Position numbers and translations under genes: made by a program
Source of the DNA: Parafrankia sp. EUN1f
GTDB lineage: Bacteria; Actinomycetota; Actinomycetes; Frankiales; Frankiaceae
NCBI RefSeq assembly: GCF_000177675.1
Contig: NZ_ADGX01000077.1
Coordinates: 1 to 41,101 of the forward strand
Direction of reading: 5' to 3'
DNA: 41,101 nt
The notes under the pieces: generated by a model
The model's database searches: none
What the model was told of the DNA's origin: nothing
The model's input: only the letters and a program-made list of their open reading frames with translations
Part shown: positions 8,285-17,189 of the stretch, piece after piece
How positions within the stretch are numbered: the first letter of the stretch is position 1
Layout: each line of letters opens with the position of its first letter

Positions 8285-9352
8285 TCACGCGGTGGCGGGT
8301 GCGGGAGCCGGGACGCGCGCCGCGGAGCCGGCCCAGGCCGTCTCGGTGGCCGGGGCCCGTTCGCCCATCGCCAGCCAGAGCTGGATGGTGACGATCCACA
8401 TGATCGTCGCGCCGGCCATGTGCAGGCCGACGAGCAGCGCCGGGATGCCGAGGAAGTACTGGGTGAACCCGATCGCGGCCTGGGCGACGACAGTGAGCAG
8501 CAGGGCGTATGCGCTGCGCCGGGCCTCGGCGGGGACGGGAGCGAGCCGCACCGCGAAGATCATGGCGAGGGTGAGGCCGCTGAGGACCATCGCGCCGTCG
8601 GCGTGGAGCTGCGCGACGTTGACGATGTCGAAGCCGAACCGCTTGGTGTCCTCGCTGTCGCCGCTGTGCGGGCCGGTGCCGGTGACGACGGTGCCCAGGG
8701 CGAGGACGCCCGCGGCGACCACGACCACGACCCGCGCCAGCCAGGCGAGCTCCGGCCGGACGGCCAGCGGGGTCGGCCCGTCGGCCTGCCGGGCCCGGCG
8801 GTGCAGGGCGACGGCGTTGAACAGCAGCACCATCGACAGCAGGAAGTGCGCGGCCACCGTCGCCGGATGCAGCTTGACCAGGACGGTGATGCCACCGAGC
8901 ACCGCCTGGCCGAGGAAGCCCAGCCACAGCCCGAGCGAGAGCAGCAGCAGATCGCGCCGCTTCTCCTGGAGCAGGCGCGCCGCGATGGGCAGGGCCAGCA
9001 CGACGAGGCCGACCACGATGCTGATAAGCCGGTTGCCGAACTCGATCGCGCCGTTGATCGCGTAGGCCGAGTGGGGGGTGAACGAGCCGTCACCACACTG
9101 CGGCCAGGTCGGGCAACCGAGCCCGGAGCCGGTCAACCGCACGGCACCGCCGGTGACGACGATCGCCGCGAGCAGGACGACGCTGGCCAGTGTGAGGCGC
9201 CGGAACGTGCGCAGCCCGATCACCGGGAGCCGGCCGGTGCCCGCTGCCCGGGCCGCACGGCTCGCCCGGGGCTGGTGGGTGCCGGCCGGGCTGGCGTCGC
9301 CGCCGGCGCGGGGCTTGCTCCGACGAGTGGTAGAAGATGGCATCGCGGCCAT
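8285..9352 (-). CDS. ctaA: Heme A synthase, COX15/CtaA family
   Basis: 355 residues from the ATG at 9352 (weak GGCGGA six bases upstream). This membrane enzyme oxidises the C8 methyl of heme O to give heme A for cytochrome aa3 oxidase. About eight transmembrane helices are visible. Family marks: the TGGAVRLTGSGLGCPTWPQC loop with its Cys pair between helices 1 and 2, then IEFGNRLIS, LHPATVAAHFLL, NVAQLHADGAM and GLHMAGATIM, which supply the heme-ligand histidines. The N-terminus before helix 1 is basic and Ser/Pro-rich, and the C-terminus ends in Ala-Pro repeats. It lies downstream of the ABC-2 exporter genes on the same strand, a neighbourhood also found in mycobacteria next to the SUF operon. 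CtaA in the same short stretch as Fe-S assembly fits a respiratory cofactor region. Confidence 0.92.
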   Translation of the reverse strand: MAAMPSSTTRRSKPRAGGDASPAGTHQPRASRAARAAGTGRLPVIGLRTFRRLTLASVVLLAAIVVTGGAVRLTGSGLGCPTWPQCGDGSFTPHSAYAINGAIEFGNRLISIVVGLVVLALPIAARLLQEKRRDLLLLSLGLWLGFLGQAVLGGITVLVKLHPATVAAHFLLSMVLLFNAVALHRRARQADGPTPLAVRPELAWLARVVVVVAAGVLALGTVVTGTGPHSGDSEDTKRFGFDIVNVAQLHADGAMVLSGLTLAMIFAVRLAPVPAEARRSAYALLLTVVAQAAIGFTQYFLGIPALLVGLHMAGATIMWIVTIQLWLAMGERAPATETAWAGSAARVPAPAPATA

Positions 9353-9413
9353 AGTAATCCGCCGGGTGCCGGCCGACGGGGTGTGCGCCGCCACTGCCGG
9401 GGTGCCACCCGCC

Positions 9414-10220
9414 TTACTCCCAGCGGAAGAACCTGGCAGCCAGCCCAAGGGCACCGACGGACCACGCCGCCAGCACGATCAGGTTGCCGGCGCCGGGCCC
9501 GGCGCCCTCGGCGAGCACCGCGCGCAGCCCGTCGGACAGCGCCGCGGTCGGCAGCCCCTCGGCCACCACCCGCATCCAGCCGGGCAGCTCCTCGAGGGGG
9601 AACACGACCCCGCCGATCAGCAGCAGCAGCAGGTACACCCCGTTGGCCGCGGCGAGTGTCGCCTCGGCCCGCAGCGTGCCGGCCATCAGCAGTCCCAGCC
9701 CGGAGAAGGCTGCCGTCCCGAGCAGGACCAGCAGGACGACCCAGCCGGCACCCGCCGCCGAGCCGTGCGGCTCCCAGCCGACCGCGAACCCGACCGCGAC
9801 GAGCAGGACCAGCTGGACGATCTCCACCGCGAGCACGGCCAGCGTCTTGCCGGCGAGCAGGATCGACCGCGGCAGCGGAGATGCCCCGAGCCGCTTGAGG
9901 ACGCCGTAGGAGCGCTCGAATCCGGTGGCGATCGCCTGCCCGGTGAACGCGGTCGACATCACGGCCAGTGCCAGCACGCCGGGAACGAGGAAGTCCACCG
10001 AGCGCTGCGCGGCCTGCGAGGTGGGCAGGACGTCCACGGCCGCGAAGAAGACGAGCAGCCCGATCGGGATGATCAGGGTGAGCAGCACGGACTCGCCGCG
10101 GCGCAGGGTGAGGGTCAGCTCGAGCCGGGTCTGCGCGGCCAGCATCCGCCCGCGGGACGCGGCTCCGGGCGCCGGGCGGAGATCCAGCACGGGGGCCGGT
10201 GTGGCCTCGATGACACTCAT
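9414..10220 (-). CDS. ABC-2 type transporter permease
   Basis: 268 residues. Six hydrophobic segments can be seen, starting with SVLLTLIIPIGLLVFFAAVDVL, then a VDFLVPGVLALAVMSTAFTG helix, and the ABC-2 pattern FERSYGVLKRLGASPLPRSILLAGK at the cytoplasmic loop. The ATG at 10220 is one base after the stop of the ATPase gene, so translation is coupled. With the ATPase it forms a drug- or lipid-exporter-like unit. Homologues of this pair lie next to ctaA and the SUF operon in mycobacteria, where the substrate is not known. The start is chosen because it is tightly coupled to the upstream stop. Confidence 0.88.
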   Translation of the reverse strand: MSVIEATPAPVLDLRPAPGAASRGRMLAAQTRLELTLTLRRGESVLLTLIIPIGLLVFFAAVDVLPTSQAAQRSVDFLVPGVLALAVMSTAFTGQAIATGFERSYGVLKRLGASPLPRSILLAGKTLAVLAVEIVQLVLLVAVGFAVGWEPHGSAAGAGWVVLLVLLGTAAFSGLGLLMAGTLRAEATLAAANGVYLLLLLIGGVVFPLEELPGWMRVVAEGLPTAALSDGLRAVLAEGAGPGAGNLIVLAAWSVGALGLAARFFRWE

Positions 10221-10221
10221 C

Positions 10222-11340
10222 TCACTCCAGCTCCGTCCCGGTCAGGTCCAGGAAGACGTCCTCCAGGGTGCGCTGCTCGACGCGCAGGTCCTCGGCGAGC
10301 ACACCGTTGCTGGCGCACCACGCGGTGACCGCGGCGAGCAGTTGCGGGTCGACGGTGCCCTGCACCAGGTAGTGGCCGGGCGGGTTCTCCCAGCCGGTCG
10401 TGCCGTCGGGCAGGGCGAGCAGCAGGCGCGCGACGTCGAGGCCGCCCGGGGCGCGGAAGCGGAGCTGGCCCTCGGCGCCGCCGCGGGTGAGCTCGGCGGG
10501 CGAACCGGCCGCGACGACCCGGCCCCGGTTCACGATCACGACCTGGTCGGCGAGGCGCTCGGCCTCGTCCATGGCGTGGGTGGTGAGCACCACCGTGACG
10601 CCGGACAGGCGCAGCTCCTCGATGAGTTCCCAGGTGTCACGGCGGCCCTGGACGTCGAGACCAGCGGTGGGCTCGTCGAGGAAGACCAGCTCCGGGCGGC
10701 CGACGACGGCCATCGCGAGCGAGAGCCGCTGCTGCTGGCCGCCGGAGAGCCGGCGGAACGGCGTGCCCGCCACCTCCGCCAGCCCGAGCCGTTCCATCAG
10801 CGCGCCGGTGTCGAGCGGGTGGGCATGGTGCGCGGCGATCAGGCGCAGCATCTCGCCGGCGCGGGCACCCGGGTACATCCCGCCGGCCTGCAGCATCACG
10901 CCGACCCGCGGGCGCAGCGCGGCCGCGTCGCGCACCGGGTGCAGCCCGAGCACGCGGACGCCGCCGCTGTCGGCGGAGCGGAAGCCCTCGCAGATCTCGA
11001 TGGTGGTCGTCTTGCCCGCGCCGTTCGGCCCGAGGACCGCCGTCACGGACCCGGCCGAGACGCCCAGCGACAGCCCGTCGACCGCGCGTACCTCGGTCGG
11101 CGGGGGGATGCCCTCATCACGCTTGGTCGTGTCGTCCGGCACGCGGTCGTGGGCGTCGTGGGCGGCCCGGGCACGGCCGCGGGACCGGCCACGCCTCGAG
11201 GGGGCTGGTGACCCGGCCGGCGCCTGCGCCGCACCCGCTTTCAGGTACCGCGGACGTGCCTGCCCCGCGCCCGACGCACCCGCTGCCCGCCGGTAGGTCT
11301 TGACCAGCTCGGTCAGCTCGACTGCCAGGACCTCGGTCAC
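10222..11340 (-). CDS. ABC transporter ATP-binding protein with N-terminal insertion
   Basis: 372 residues from a GTG at 11340, with AGGA about nine bases upstream; the frame extends to 11619 but that part is not protein-like. Walker A is GPNGAGKTTT, the signature is LSGGQQQRLSLAMA, Walker B is LVFLDEPTAGLD and the switch is VLTTHAMDEAERLAD. The C-terminal 90 residues are the DrrA-type regulatory tail. An oddity is an insertion of about 64 residues (19-82, 11095-11286) between the first strand (ELVKTYRR) and the AVDGLSLGV strand, rich in Ala/Arg/Pro and Asp. ABC ATPases normally have only a few residues there, so the loop projects from the nucleotide-binding core. Partner: the permease that follows. 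Confidence 0.88.
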   Translation of the reverse strand: MTEVLAVELTELVKTYRRAAGASGAGQARPRYLKAGAAQAPAGSPAPSRRGRSRGRARAAHDAHDRVPDDTTKRDEGIPPPTEVRAVDGLSLGVSAGSVTAVLGPNGAGKTTTIEICEGFRSADSGGVRVLGLHPVRDAAALRPRVGVMLQAGGMYPGARAGEMLRLIAAHHAHPLDTGALMERLGLAEVAGTPFRRLSGGQQQRLSLAMAVVGRPELVFLDEPTAGLDVQGRRDTWELIEELRLSGVTVVLTTHAMDEAERLADQVVIVNRGRVVAAGSPAELTRGGAEGQLRFRAPGGLDVARLLLALPDGTTGWENPPGHYLVQGTVDPQLLAAVTAWCASNGVLAEDLRVEQRTLEDVFLDLTGTELE

Positions 11341-11390
11341 GCCGCTGATCCTACGGACTGCGCGGGGGTGCTCGGCGTGAGCCGATCGCT

Positions 11391-11936
11391 TCAGTGACGG
11401 GGCTGGGAGCGTGCCGGCCGGACCACGGGCGACCGCCGGCGCACGGTGGTGGGTGCCGCGTCGTCGGGCTCGATCAACGTGCCCCAGGCACCGAGGCGTT
11501 CGTAGAGGACGGCCGGGGTGGTGCTGTACAGGCGGGACAGCGACTGCAGGTCCGATCGCCGCAGGCGGAGCACATCGCGGGAACTGTCCGACCGCAGCAC
11601 CTGCACGATCGCGATCCACCGGCGCAGCGGGCCGGTTCGCGTCGGCGGCAGCTTCCGCAGCCTGCGCAGATCGATGACGAGCGGGGGCAGGTCGTCGGTC
11701 TCCCGGCGTTCGACCGGCGGCGGGACCAGCAGGGTGGCCGGCACGTCATAGAGCTCCGCGAGCTCGACGAGCCGGTGCACCCGCAGGGTGCGGCTGCCGC
11801 GTTCATAGGCGCCGAGGGTCCCGGCGGTCCACCGGCCTTCGGTACGTTCCTGGACGTCGAGGAGGGACAGGCCACGTCGGTTGCGGGCCGCCCGCAGGCG
11901 GCGGCCGAGTTCCAGGGCGTAGTCCGCGTCGGTCAC
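11391..11936 (-). CDS. bldD: BldD-type developmental regulator binding cyclic di-GMP
   Basis: 181 residues from a GTG at 11936 with GGAG upstream (BldD of Streptomyces is 167). The N-terminal helix-turn-helix (residues 7-72) reads ALELGRRLRAARNRRGLSLLDVQE and GAYERGSRTLRVHRLVELAELYDV, like BldD. The C-terminal domain carries the full RxD-x8-RxxD signature for tetrameric c-di-GMP: Arg115-Asp117 and Arg126-Asp129, followed by LQSLSRLYSTTPAVLYERLGAWG, which matches the BldD fold. BldD with bound c-di-GMP is a dimeric repressor of sporulation and development genes in actinomycetes. It lies downstream of glpK with a 286-base gap, so it probably has its own promoter. The Arg-rich tail after residue 165 is extra. 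Confidence 0.88.
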   Translation of the reverse strand: MTDADYALELGRRLRAARNRRGLSLLDVQERTEGRWTAGTLGAYERGSRTLRVHRLVELAELYDVPATLLVPPPVERRETDDLPPLVIDLRRLRKLPPTRTGPLRRWIAIVQVLRSDSSRDVLRLRRSDLQSLSRLYSTTPAVLYERLGAWGTLIEPDDAAPTTVRRRSPVVRPARSQPRH

Positions 11937-11973
11937 GGTCTCCGTCCGGGGGTTAGGTGCGCGGCGAGGAGAC

Positions 11974-12001
11974 GCCAACCGCCCCCTGTTACAAGGTTGG
12001 C
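11974..12001. promoter_or_regulatory. Inverted repeat upstream of bldD
   Basis: GCCAACC (11974-11980) and GGTTGGC (11995-12001) form a perfect 7-bp inverted repeat with a 14-base spacer, 38 to 65 bases before the bldD start. BldD controls its own gene in Streptomyces, but this repeat does not look like the described BldD box, so an operator for another protein or a leader hairpin are also possible. The gap 11937-12222 has no supported gene; its right half is mainly G-rich repeats. Confidence 0.3.
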
Positions 12002-12222
12002 AAAAATCGCGTCGCCGGACAGCCGCTTTTCTCAATTCGGCGCGATCTACCGTTGTCTTTAAGTGGTCCTGCGGCGTTGTCCGGGTGTGGGACATGATGG
12101 TCCGTCGTGTGGGAACTCGGTTAAACGCGGGCGGATCGCCCGTCCGCCCACCAGCTCATGGCCCGCCCGCGGGCCGGCCAGGTCAGTCGCGGGCCGGGCG
12201 GGGCGGGGCCGGGCGGGGCCGG

Positions 12223-13716
12223 TCAGTCGCGGTCCCAGCCCCGGGAGCGCTCGACGGCGCGCAGCCACTGGCCGTACAGCTCCTCGCGCCGGTCGGCGCT
12301 CATGGACGGCCGGTACCTGACCGCGGTGCGCCGCCGGGCGTCGAGCTCGTCGCGCCCCGAGTACAGGCCGGTCGCCAGCCCCGCGAGGTAGCCCGAGCCG
12401 AGCGCGGTCGTCTCGGTGTTCTCCGGGACGTCCACCTCGATCCCGAGGATGTCGGCCTGGAACTGCATCAGCCACGGATTGCTTGCCGCGCCGCCGTCCG
12501 CCCGCAGCTCGGTGACGGTCACGCCGGCGCCGGCGGCCATCTCCTCGACGACGTCCCTGGTCCGGTAGGCGATGGCCTCGAGCACCGCCCGGGCCAGGTG
12601 CGCCCGGCCGGTGGCCCGGGTGAGGCCGATGATCATCCCGCGGGCCCGCGGATCCCAGTACGGTGCGCCGAGCCCGGCGAGCGCGGGGACGAAGTAGACG
12701 CCGTCGTTGCTCTCCAGCGACGCGGCCAGCGGCGCGGTCTGGGCACTGTCGGAGATCACGCCGAGGGAGTCCCGCAGCCACTGCACCGCGGACCCGGTCG
12801 ACAGGATCGCACCCTCCAGCGCGTACGCCGGTGGCTCACCGTCGAGCCCGAAGGCGACGGTGCGCAGCAGGGAGGACTGCGGGGGCGGCAGCGCCGGGCC
12901 CGTGTTCACCAGCACGAACGACCCGGTGCCGTAGGTGTTCTTGGCCTGTCCGGGGTCGAAGCAGCCCTGGGCGAACAGCGCCGCCTGCTGGTCACCGACG
13001 ACCGCGGCGATCGGCACCTCGACGCCGAGGAAGACCTCGGGGTCGGTGTGGGCGTAGACCTTCGAGCTGGGCACGATCCGCGGCAGCGGCTCGGGCGGCA
13101 CGTCCAGCAGCTCGAGCAGCTCGGGTGACCAGTCGCCGCGGGCCAGGTCGAAAAGCATCGTGCGGGAGGCGTTGGTGACGTCGGTGATGTGGGCCCGACC
13201 GCCCGTCAGGCGCCAGACGAGCCAGGAGTCGACCGTCCCGAACGCGACCCGGCCCGCCGCGGCCTCCCGCCGGGCGCCCGGCACGTGGTCGAGCACCCAG
13301 GCGGCCTTCGTCCCGGAGAAGTACGGGTCGAGCACCAGGCCGGTGCGTTCCTGGACGAGCTCGCCGTGACCGGCCGCGGCCAGGCGCTCGCAGGCCCCCG
13401 CCGTGCGCCGGTCCTGCCAGACGATGGCCGGGTACAGCGGCCGCCCGGTGCTGCGCTCCCACAGCACGGTGGTCTCGCGCTGGTTGGTGATGCCGATCGC
13501 GGCCAGGTCGGACGGACGCCGCCCCGCGTCGGCCAGCGCGTCGGCGACCGCCGCGACGACGCTGCCCAGCAGCTCCTGGGGGTCCTGCTCGACCCAGCCG
13601 GGGCGGGGGAAGGAGACACCGACCGGGCGGTGGCCGCGGCCGACGACGCTGGCCTCACCGTCGAGCAGGCAGACCGTGGTGCCGCTGGTCCCCTGGTCCA
13701 CTGCCGCCACGAGCAT
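12223..13716 (-). CDS. glpK: Glycerol kinase
   Basis: 497 residues from the ATG at 13716, with AAGGAG seven bases upstream. The enzyme phosphorylates glycerol with ATP to glycerol-3-phosphate for lipid synthesis and catabolism. FGGY-family marks: DQGTSGTT (7-14), ITNQRETTV, WQDRRT, YFSGTKAAWVLD, GDQQAALFAQ, NTYGTGSFVL and ALEGAILSTGSAVQWLRD, then DGGAASNPWLMQFQADILG. The length is normal. No glycerol facilitator or regulator is adjacent; the neighbours are a lipoprotein upstream and bldD downstream on the same strand. Confidence 0.94.
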   Translation of the reverse strand: MLVAAVDQGTSGTTVCLLDGEASVVGRGHRPVGVSFPRPGWVEQDPQELLGSVVAAVADALADAGRRPSDLAAIGITNQRETTVLWERSTGRPLYPAIVWQDRRTAGACERLAAAGHGELVQERTGLVLDPYFSGTKAAWVLDHVPGARREAAAGRVAFGTVDSWLVWRLTGGRAHITDVTNASRTMLFDLARGDWSPELLELLDVPPEPLPRIVPSSKVYAHTDPEVFLGVEVPIAAVVGDQQAALFAQGCFDPGQAKNTYGTGSFVLVNTGPALPPPQSSLLRTVAFGLDGEPPAYALEGAILSTGSAVQWLRDSLGVISDSAQTAPLAASLESNDGVYFVPALAGLGAPYWDPRARGMIIGLTRATGRAHLARAVLEAIAYRTRDVVEEMAAGAGVTVTELRADGGAASNPWLMQFQADILGIEVDVPENTETTALGSGYLAGLATGLYSGRDELDARRRTAVRYRPSMSADRREELYGQWLRAVERSRGWDRD

Positions 13717-13796
13717 CGCCGCGCTCCTTCGAGGCCGAGGCCGAGGCCGGTGACCGTCGCGGACGGCCCGACCACGCCGGACGACCACGGTAGACG

Positions 13797-13848
13797 ACGG
13801 ATCAGCAGACGACCGATCAGGGACGGATCGGCAGACGACCGATCAGGA
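13797..13848. repeat. 26-bp direct repeat between the lipoprotein and glpK genes
   Basis: Two nearly identical 26-bp units lie head to tail at 13797-13822 and 13823-13848 (consensus ACGGATC-rGCAGACGACC-GATCAGG). They differ by one or two bases and have GATC palindromes. The second overlaps the last codons of the lipoprotein gene. A terminator or attenuator role is possible, but I see no clear long stem. Confidence 0.5.
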
Positions 13849-14730
13849 GAGTGAGGCGAGGTCGACGGCGCCGGCCGGTGCGGTGATCGAGACCTTGGTG
13901 CCGTAGTCGGAGAACTCCATGCGGCCCTGCTCGCCGTCCAGCATGTCCAGGCGCAGCGGGACGGGGTCGCCGGTGTTGGCTGCCCACAGGCGGGTTCCCT
14001 CCGCGCTGCCGGCCGCGACCGCGCGGCGGCCCGCGACGTCCTCGGTGGTGACCTTGCCGTCCAGCGCCGCCACGTACTCGCCGATGGCCATGGCGAACCC
14101 CTCGATCGTGAAGAGGCGGTACTGCTCGGCGTCCTCCGCCGGGAGCCGGACCCAGCGGTCGGCCAGCAGGTCCGCCGCGTCACCTTCGCCGATCGACTCG
14201 TAGTAGGCGCGGCTGCCCTTCGTGTAGGTGTCGTCCGCGACCTTCACGATCTCGGTGACGACGGAGCCGGAGGTCATGGTGCCCCGGGCCGACGAGCCTG
14301 ACAACACCAGGTCGTAGCGGGTCGACCCCTCGGCGGACGGGTCCTGGGCGGTGCCGACGACGTGCACGCTGTCGGCGGAGTTCAACGCCTCGACGGACCG
14401 CGTTCCCACCTCGGCCGCGGACGCGTCCTGCAGGCCGTTGGTCTCCTCGCCGCCGCAGGCCGCGAGGGCCAGGACCATCGCCGCTACGACGGCCATGACC
14501 CGGCCGGCGGCTCGCCGGGTAACGAGGCCGGGCCCGCTCGTGCCCACCCGAAGTGGGGCTGGTCGCTGTGGGGCAGGTCGCAGTGCCGCCGACCCGGCTG
14601 GCCCGGCCGGCCGCCGGGTGGCGGGTCGTGAGGCCGCCGGTCGCGGGGCGGTTGGCCGCGGCGCGCTGTCAAGGTCGCCGCCGCGGTCATCGGGGTCACG
14701 GTCGCGGTCAATAGCGCGAATCGTCCGCAT
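13843..14730 (-). CDS. Putative lipoprotein (LppX/LprAFG-like)
   Basis: 295 residues from the ATG at 14730, which follows GGAGGG by ten bases. A lipobox (LALAAC) follows a hydrophobic core (VMAVVAAMVLALA), so the protein should be exported and lipidated at that Cys. The n-region is long: about 75 Arg/Pro/Ala-rich residues before the core. A GTG at 14547 would give a normal signal peptide of about 30 residues but has no ribosome site; the true start is uncertain. After the Cys the protein has AAEVGTRSVEALNSADSVHV and later DDTYTKGS, DRWVRLP and DMLDGEQGRMEFSDYG, a repeated-strand pattern like LprG-type lipid-binding lipoproteins. The family call is only likely. It is divergent from sufR. Confidence 0.6.
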   Translation of the reverse strand: MRTIRAIDRDRDPDDRGGDLDSAPRPTAPRPAASRPATRRPAGPAGSAALRPAPQRPAPLRVGTSGPGLVTRRAAGRVMAVVAAMVLALAACGGEETNGLQDASAAEVGTRSVEALNSADSVHVVGTAQDPSAEGSTRYDLVLSGSSARGTMTSGSVVTEIVKVADDTYTKGSRAYYESIGEGDAADLLADRWVRLPAEDAEQYRLFTIEGFAMAIGEYVAALDGKVTTEDVAGRRAVAAGSAEGTRLWAANTGDPVPLRLDMLDGEQGRMEFSDYGTKVSITAPAGAVDLASLS

Positions 14731-14910
14731 CTGCAGGTCGCCCTCCTGTGCCGTGGCGTGCCAGGCGAAGTCTCCCATCCCCCGGATGGGCCGGTTCTGG
14801 GTGGGTACCGGGTGATCGGTTCCGTTGCGATGGAGACGCCCTGTCAGCTCTTGGTGATCCGGCGTCATGAAGGGCGTCGCGAGGGTGACGGGTGATCTGG
14901 GGCTCCTCGG

Positions 14911-14940
14911 TTCGACCGCGTCACGGAAATAGGGCACACT
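14911..14940 (+). promoter_or_regulatory. Candidate promoter of the suf operon, leaderless
   Basis: TTCGAC (14911-14916) and CACACT (14935-14940) are separated by 18 bases. The first base of the sufR GTG (14947) lies seven bases after the -10, so transcription may start at the start codon. sufR has no ribosome site upstream, which agrees with a leaderless transcript. The boxes are weak matches to sigma-A consensus. Confidence 0.4.
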
Positions 14941-14950
14941 GGTGTTGTGA
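14936..14950. promoter_or_regulatory. sufR: Candidate SufR operator
   Basis: The site reads ACACT (14936-14940), five bases, then TGTGA (14946-14950). As I recall, mycobacterial SufR binds a palindrome of the form ACACT-N5-TGTGA upstream of its operon; this one matches it exactly. It overlaps the proposed -10 and the GTG start, so binding of SufR would block transcription start. The match is seen in the sequence; use by this SufR is inference. Confidence 0.6.
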
Positions 14951-15780
14951 AATCCGAGCAGGAGGCCCCTACGGGTGCGGCGTCCACGGGCGTGACCGAC
15001 GGTCGCACCCGTGATCGTGTCGTGCGCCTTCTGCTCGAGCGCGGCCCGTCGACGGCCGCCGATCTCTCGCAGGAGCTCGGCCTGTCACCCGCGGCCGTCC
15101 GCCGGCACCTGGACGCGATGACCTCGGACGGCACCATCACGACCGCCTCGGCCGTGGCCCGTGGCCCACGCGGGCGGGGTCGTCCGGCCAGGCGCTACGC
15201 GCTGACCGAGGCCGGGCACCGGGCTGGGCCGACGGCCTACTCCGATCTCGCGGCCAACGCGCTGAGCTTCCTCGCGAAGGCCTGCGGCCCGGACGCGGTG
15301 GCCGAGTTCGCCCGGGCTCGCGGGGTCGATCTGGAACGCCAGATCCGCGACGAGGTCGTCGCGGTCCCGCCGGCGGAACGCCCGGAGGCGATCGCCGCGG
15401 CCATGACCCAGGCCGGGTACACCGCCAGCGTCTCCGAGCTGCCGTCAGGCACCCAGATCTGTCAGCATCACTGCCCCGTCCAGCACGTGGCCGAGCAGTT
15501 CCCGGCCCTGTGCGAGGCCGAGACGGCGATGCTGTCGCGCCTGCTCGACACCCACGTGCAGCGGCTGGCGACGATCGCCCATGGCGACGGCGTCTGCACC
15601 ACGCACATCCCGGTGATCCCCGTGGAGGCGATCACGGTGCTCCCCCCATCGTCAGCGGGGGGCGCCGCGGCCGCCGAGCCCGGTCCGGCGCCGGCCAGGT
15701 CAGCACAGGGTGCATCGCCCGACATGGCCCCGTCCGGGCAGACATCACAACCATCCAATATTTCGGAAGGTTCTCTATGA
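14947..15780 (+). CDS. sufR: SufR, Fe-S cluster-sensing repressor of the suf operon
   Basis: 277 residues from a GTG at 14947. The N-terminal winged helix-turn-helix (residues 20-70, [20 protein letters not shown] then [13 protein letters not shown]) binds DNA. The sensor half has four Cys likely to bind a [4Fe-4S] cluster: Cys172, Cys176, Cys189 and Cys217 (ICQHHC, PALCEAE, GVCTTH). The cluster-bound form represses suf; loss of the cluster induces it. After residue 235 there is a 40-residue Ala/Pro/Ser tail unlike the core. Its stop overlaps the sufB start (ATGA), so sufB is coupled. It has an operator-like palindrome over its own start. Confidence 0.93.
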   Translation: MKSEQEAPTGAASTGVTDGRTRDRVVRLLLERGPSTAADLSQELGLSPAAVRRHLDAMTSDGTITTASAVARGPRGRGRPARRYALTEAGHRAGPTAYSDLAANALSFLAKACGPDAVAEFARARGVDLERQIRDEVVAVPPAERPEAIAAAMTQAGYTASVSELPSGTQICQHHCPVQHVAEQFPALCEAETAMLSRLLDTHVQRLATIAHGDGVCTTHIPVIPVEAITVLPPSSAGGAAAAEPGPAPARSAQGASPDMAPSGQTSQPSNISEGSL

Positions 15781-17189
15781 CCACCTCTGCCGAGACCGCC
15801 CTTGAGGGCCTTGGCTCCTACCGGTTCGGCTGGGCAGACACGGACGCCTACGCCGTCGACGTGGAACGCGGCCTCTCCGAAGCAGTCGTGCGCAGCATCT
15901 CGGCAAAGAAGAGCGAGCAGTCCTGGATGACGGATCTGCGGCTCAAGGGGCTGAAGCTGTTCGAGCGCAAGCCCATGCCGACCTGGGGCGCGGACCTGTC
16001 CGGCATCGACTTCGACAACATCAAGTACTTCGTCCGCTCGACGGAGAAGCAGGCCGCCGACTGGGACGAGCTGCCCGAGGACATCCGCGCCACCTATGAC
16101 CGGCTCGGCATCCCCGAGGCGGAGAAGCAGCGCCTGATCGCCGGTGTGGCGGCGCAGTACGAGTCCGAGGTCGTATACCACAAGATCCGTGAGGACCTCG
16201 AGGAGCAGGGTGTCATCTTCCTCGACACCGACTCGGGCCTGCGCGAGCACCCGGAGATCTTCCAGGAGTACTTCGGTTCGGTGATCCCGGTCGGCGACAA
16301 CAAGTTCGCCGCGCTGAACACCGCCGTGTGGTCCGGTGGCTCCTTCATCTACGTGCCGCCGGGCGTGCAGGTGGAGATCCCGCTGCAGGCCTACTTCCGG
16401 ATCAACACCGAGAACATGGGCCAGTTCGAGCGGACGCTGATCATCGTCGACGAGGGTGCGTACGTCCACTACGTCGAGGGCTGCACCGCGCCGGTCTACT
16501 CGTCCGACTCGCTGCACTCGGCGGTGGTCGAGATCGTCGTGAAGAAGAACGCGCGCTGCCGTTACACGACCATCCAGAACTGGTCGAACAACGTCTACAA
16601 CCTGGTGACCAAGCGGGCCGCGTGCCACGAGGGCGCCACCATGGAGTGGATCGACGGCAACATCGGCTCCAAGGTGACGATGAAGTACCCGGCCGTGTGG
16701 ATGCTCGGCGAGCAGGCCCACGGTGAGGTGCTCTCCGTCGCCTTCGCAGGTGAGGGCCAGCACCAGGACGCCGGCGCCAAGATGGTGCACGCCGCGCCGC
16801 GCACGTCGTCCACCATCGTGTCGAAGTCCGTCGCCCGCGGCGGCGGCCGGACCTCGTACCGTGGCCTGGTCCAGATCAACGAGGGCTCGCACTCCGCGAA
16901 GTCGACCGTGAAGTGCGACGCGCTTCTGGTCGACACGGTCAGCCGCTCCGACACCTACCCGTATGTCGACGTCCGTGAGGACGACGCCTCCATCGGGCAC
17001 GAGGCCAGCGTCTCCAAGGTCGGCGAGGACCAGCTCTTCTACCTGATGAGCCGTGGTCTGTCCGAGGAGGAGGCCATGGCGATGGTGGTGCGTGGCTTCA
17101 TCGAGCCGATCGCGCGCGAGCTGCCCATGGAGTACGCCCTCGAACTCAACCGGCTCATCGAGCTCCAGATGGAAGGCGCAGTCGGCTGA
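15777..17189 (+). CDS. sufB: SufB, Fe-S scaffold complex subunit
   Basis: 470 residues, normal length. The ATG at 15777 overlaps the sufR stop, with GGAAGG six to seven bases upstream. SufB, with SufC and SufD, accepts sulfur from SufS/SufU and builds the [4Fe-4S] cluster. Family blocks: [52 protein letters not shown]-like [43 protein letters not shown] and [17 protein letters not shown] in the C-terminal beta helix, ending [22 protein letters not shown]. No intein is present, which is worth noting because some mycobacterial sufB genes have one. The operon continues without gaps. Confidence 0.97.
   Translation: MTTSAETALEGLGSYRFGWADTDAYAVDVERGLSEAVVRSISAKKSEQSWMTDLRLKGLKLFERKPMPTWGADLSGIDFDNIKYFVRSTEKQAADWDELPEDIRATYDRLGIPEAEKQRLIAGVAAQYESEVVYHKIREDLEEQGVIFLDTDSGLREHPEIFQEYFGSVIPVGDNKFAALNTAVWSGGSFIYVPPGVQVEIPLQAYFRINTENMGQFERTLIIVDEGAYVHYVEGCTAPVYSSDSLHSAVVEIVVKKNARCRYTTIQNWSNNVYNLVTKRAACHEGATMEWIDGNIGSKVTMKYPAVWMLGEQAHGEVLSVAFAGEGQHQDAGAKMVHAAPRTSSTIVSKSVARGGGRTSYRGLVQINEGSHSAKSTVKCDALLVDTVSRSDTYPYVDVREDDASIGHEASVSKVGEDQLFYLMSRGLSEEEAMAMVVRGFIEPIARELPMEYALELNRLIELQMEGAVG

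Noticed and set aside
15777-17189. Intein in sufB
   Set aside because: The gene is of normal length and the motifs are continuous.
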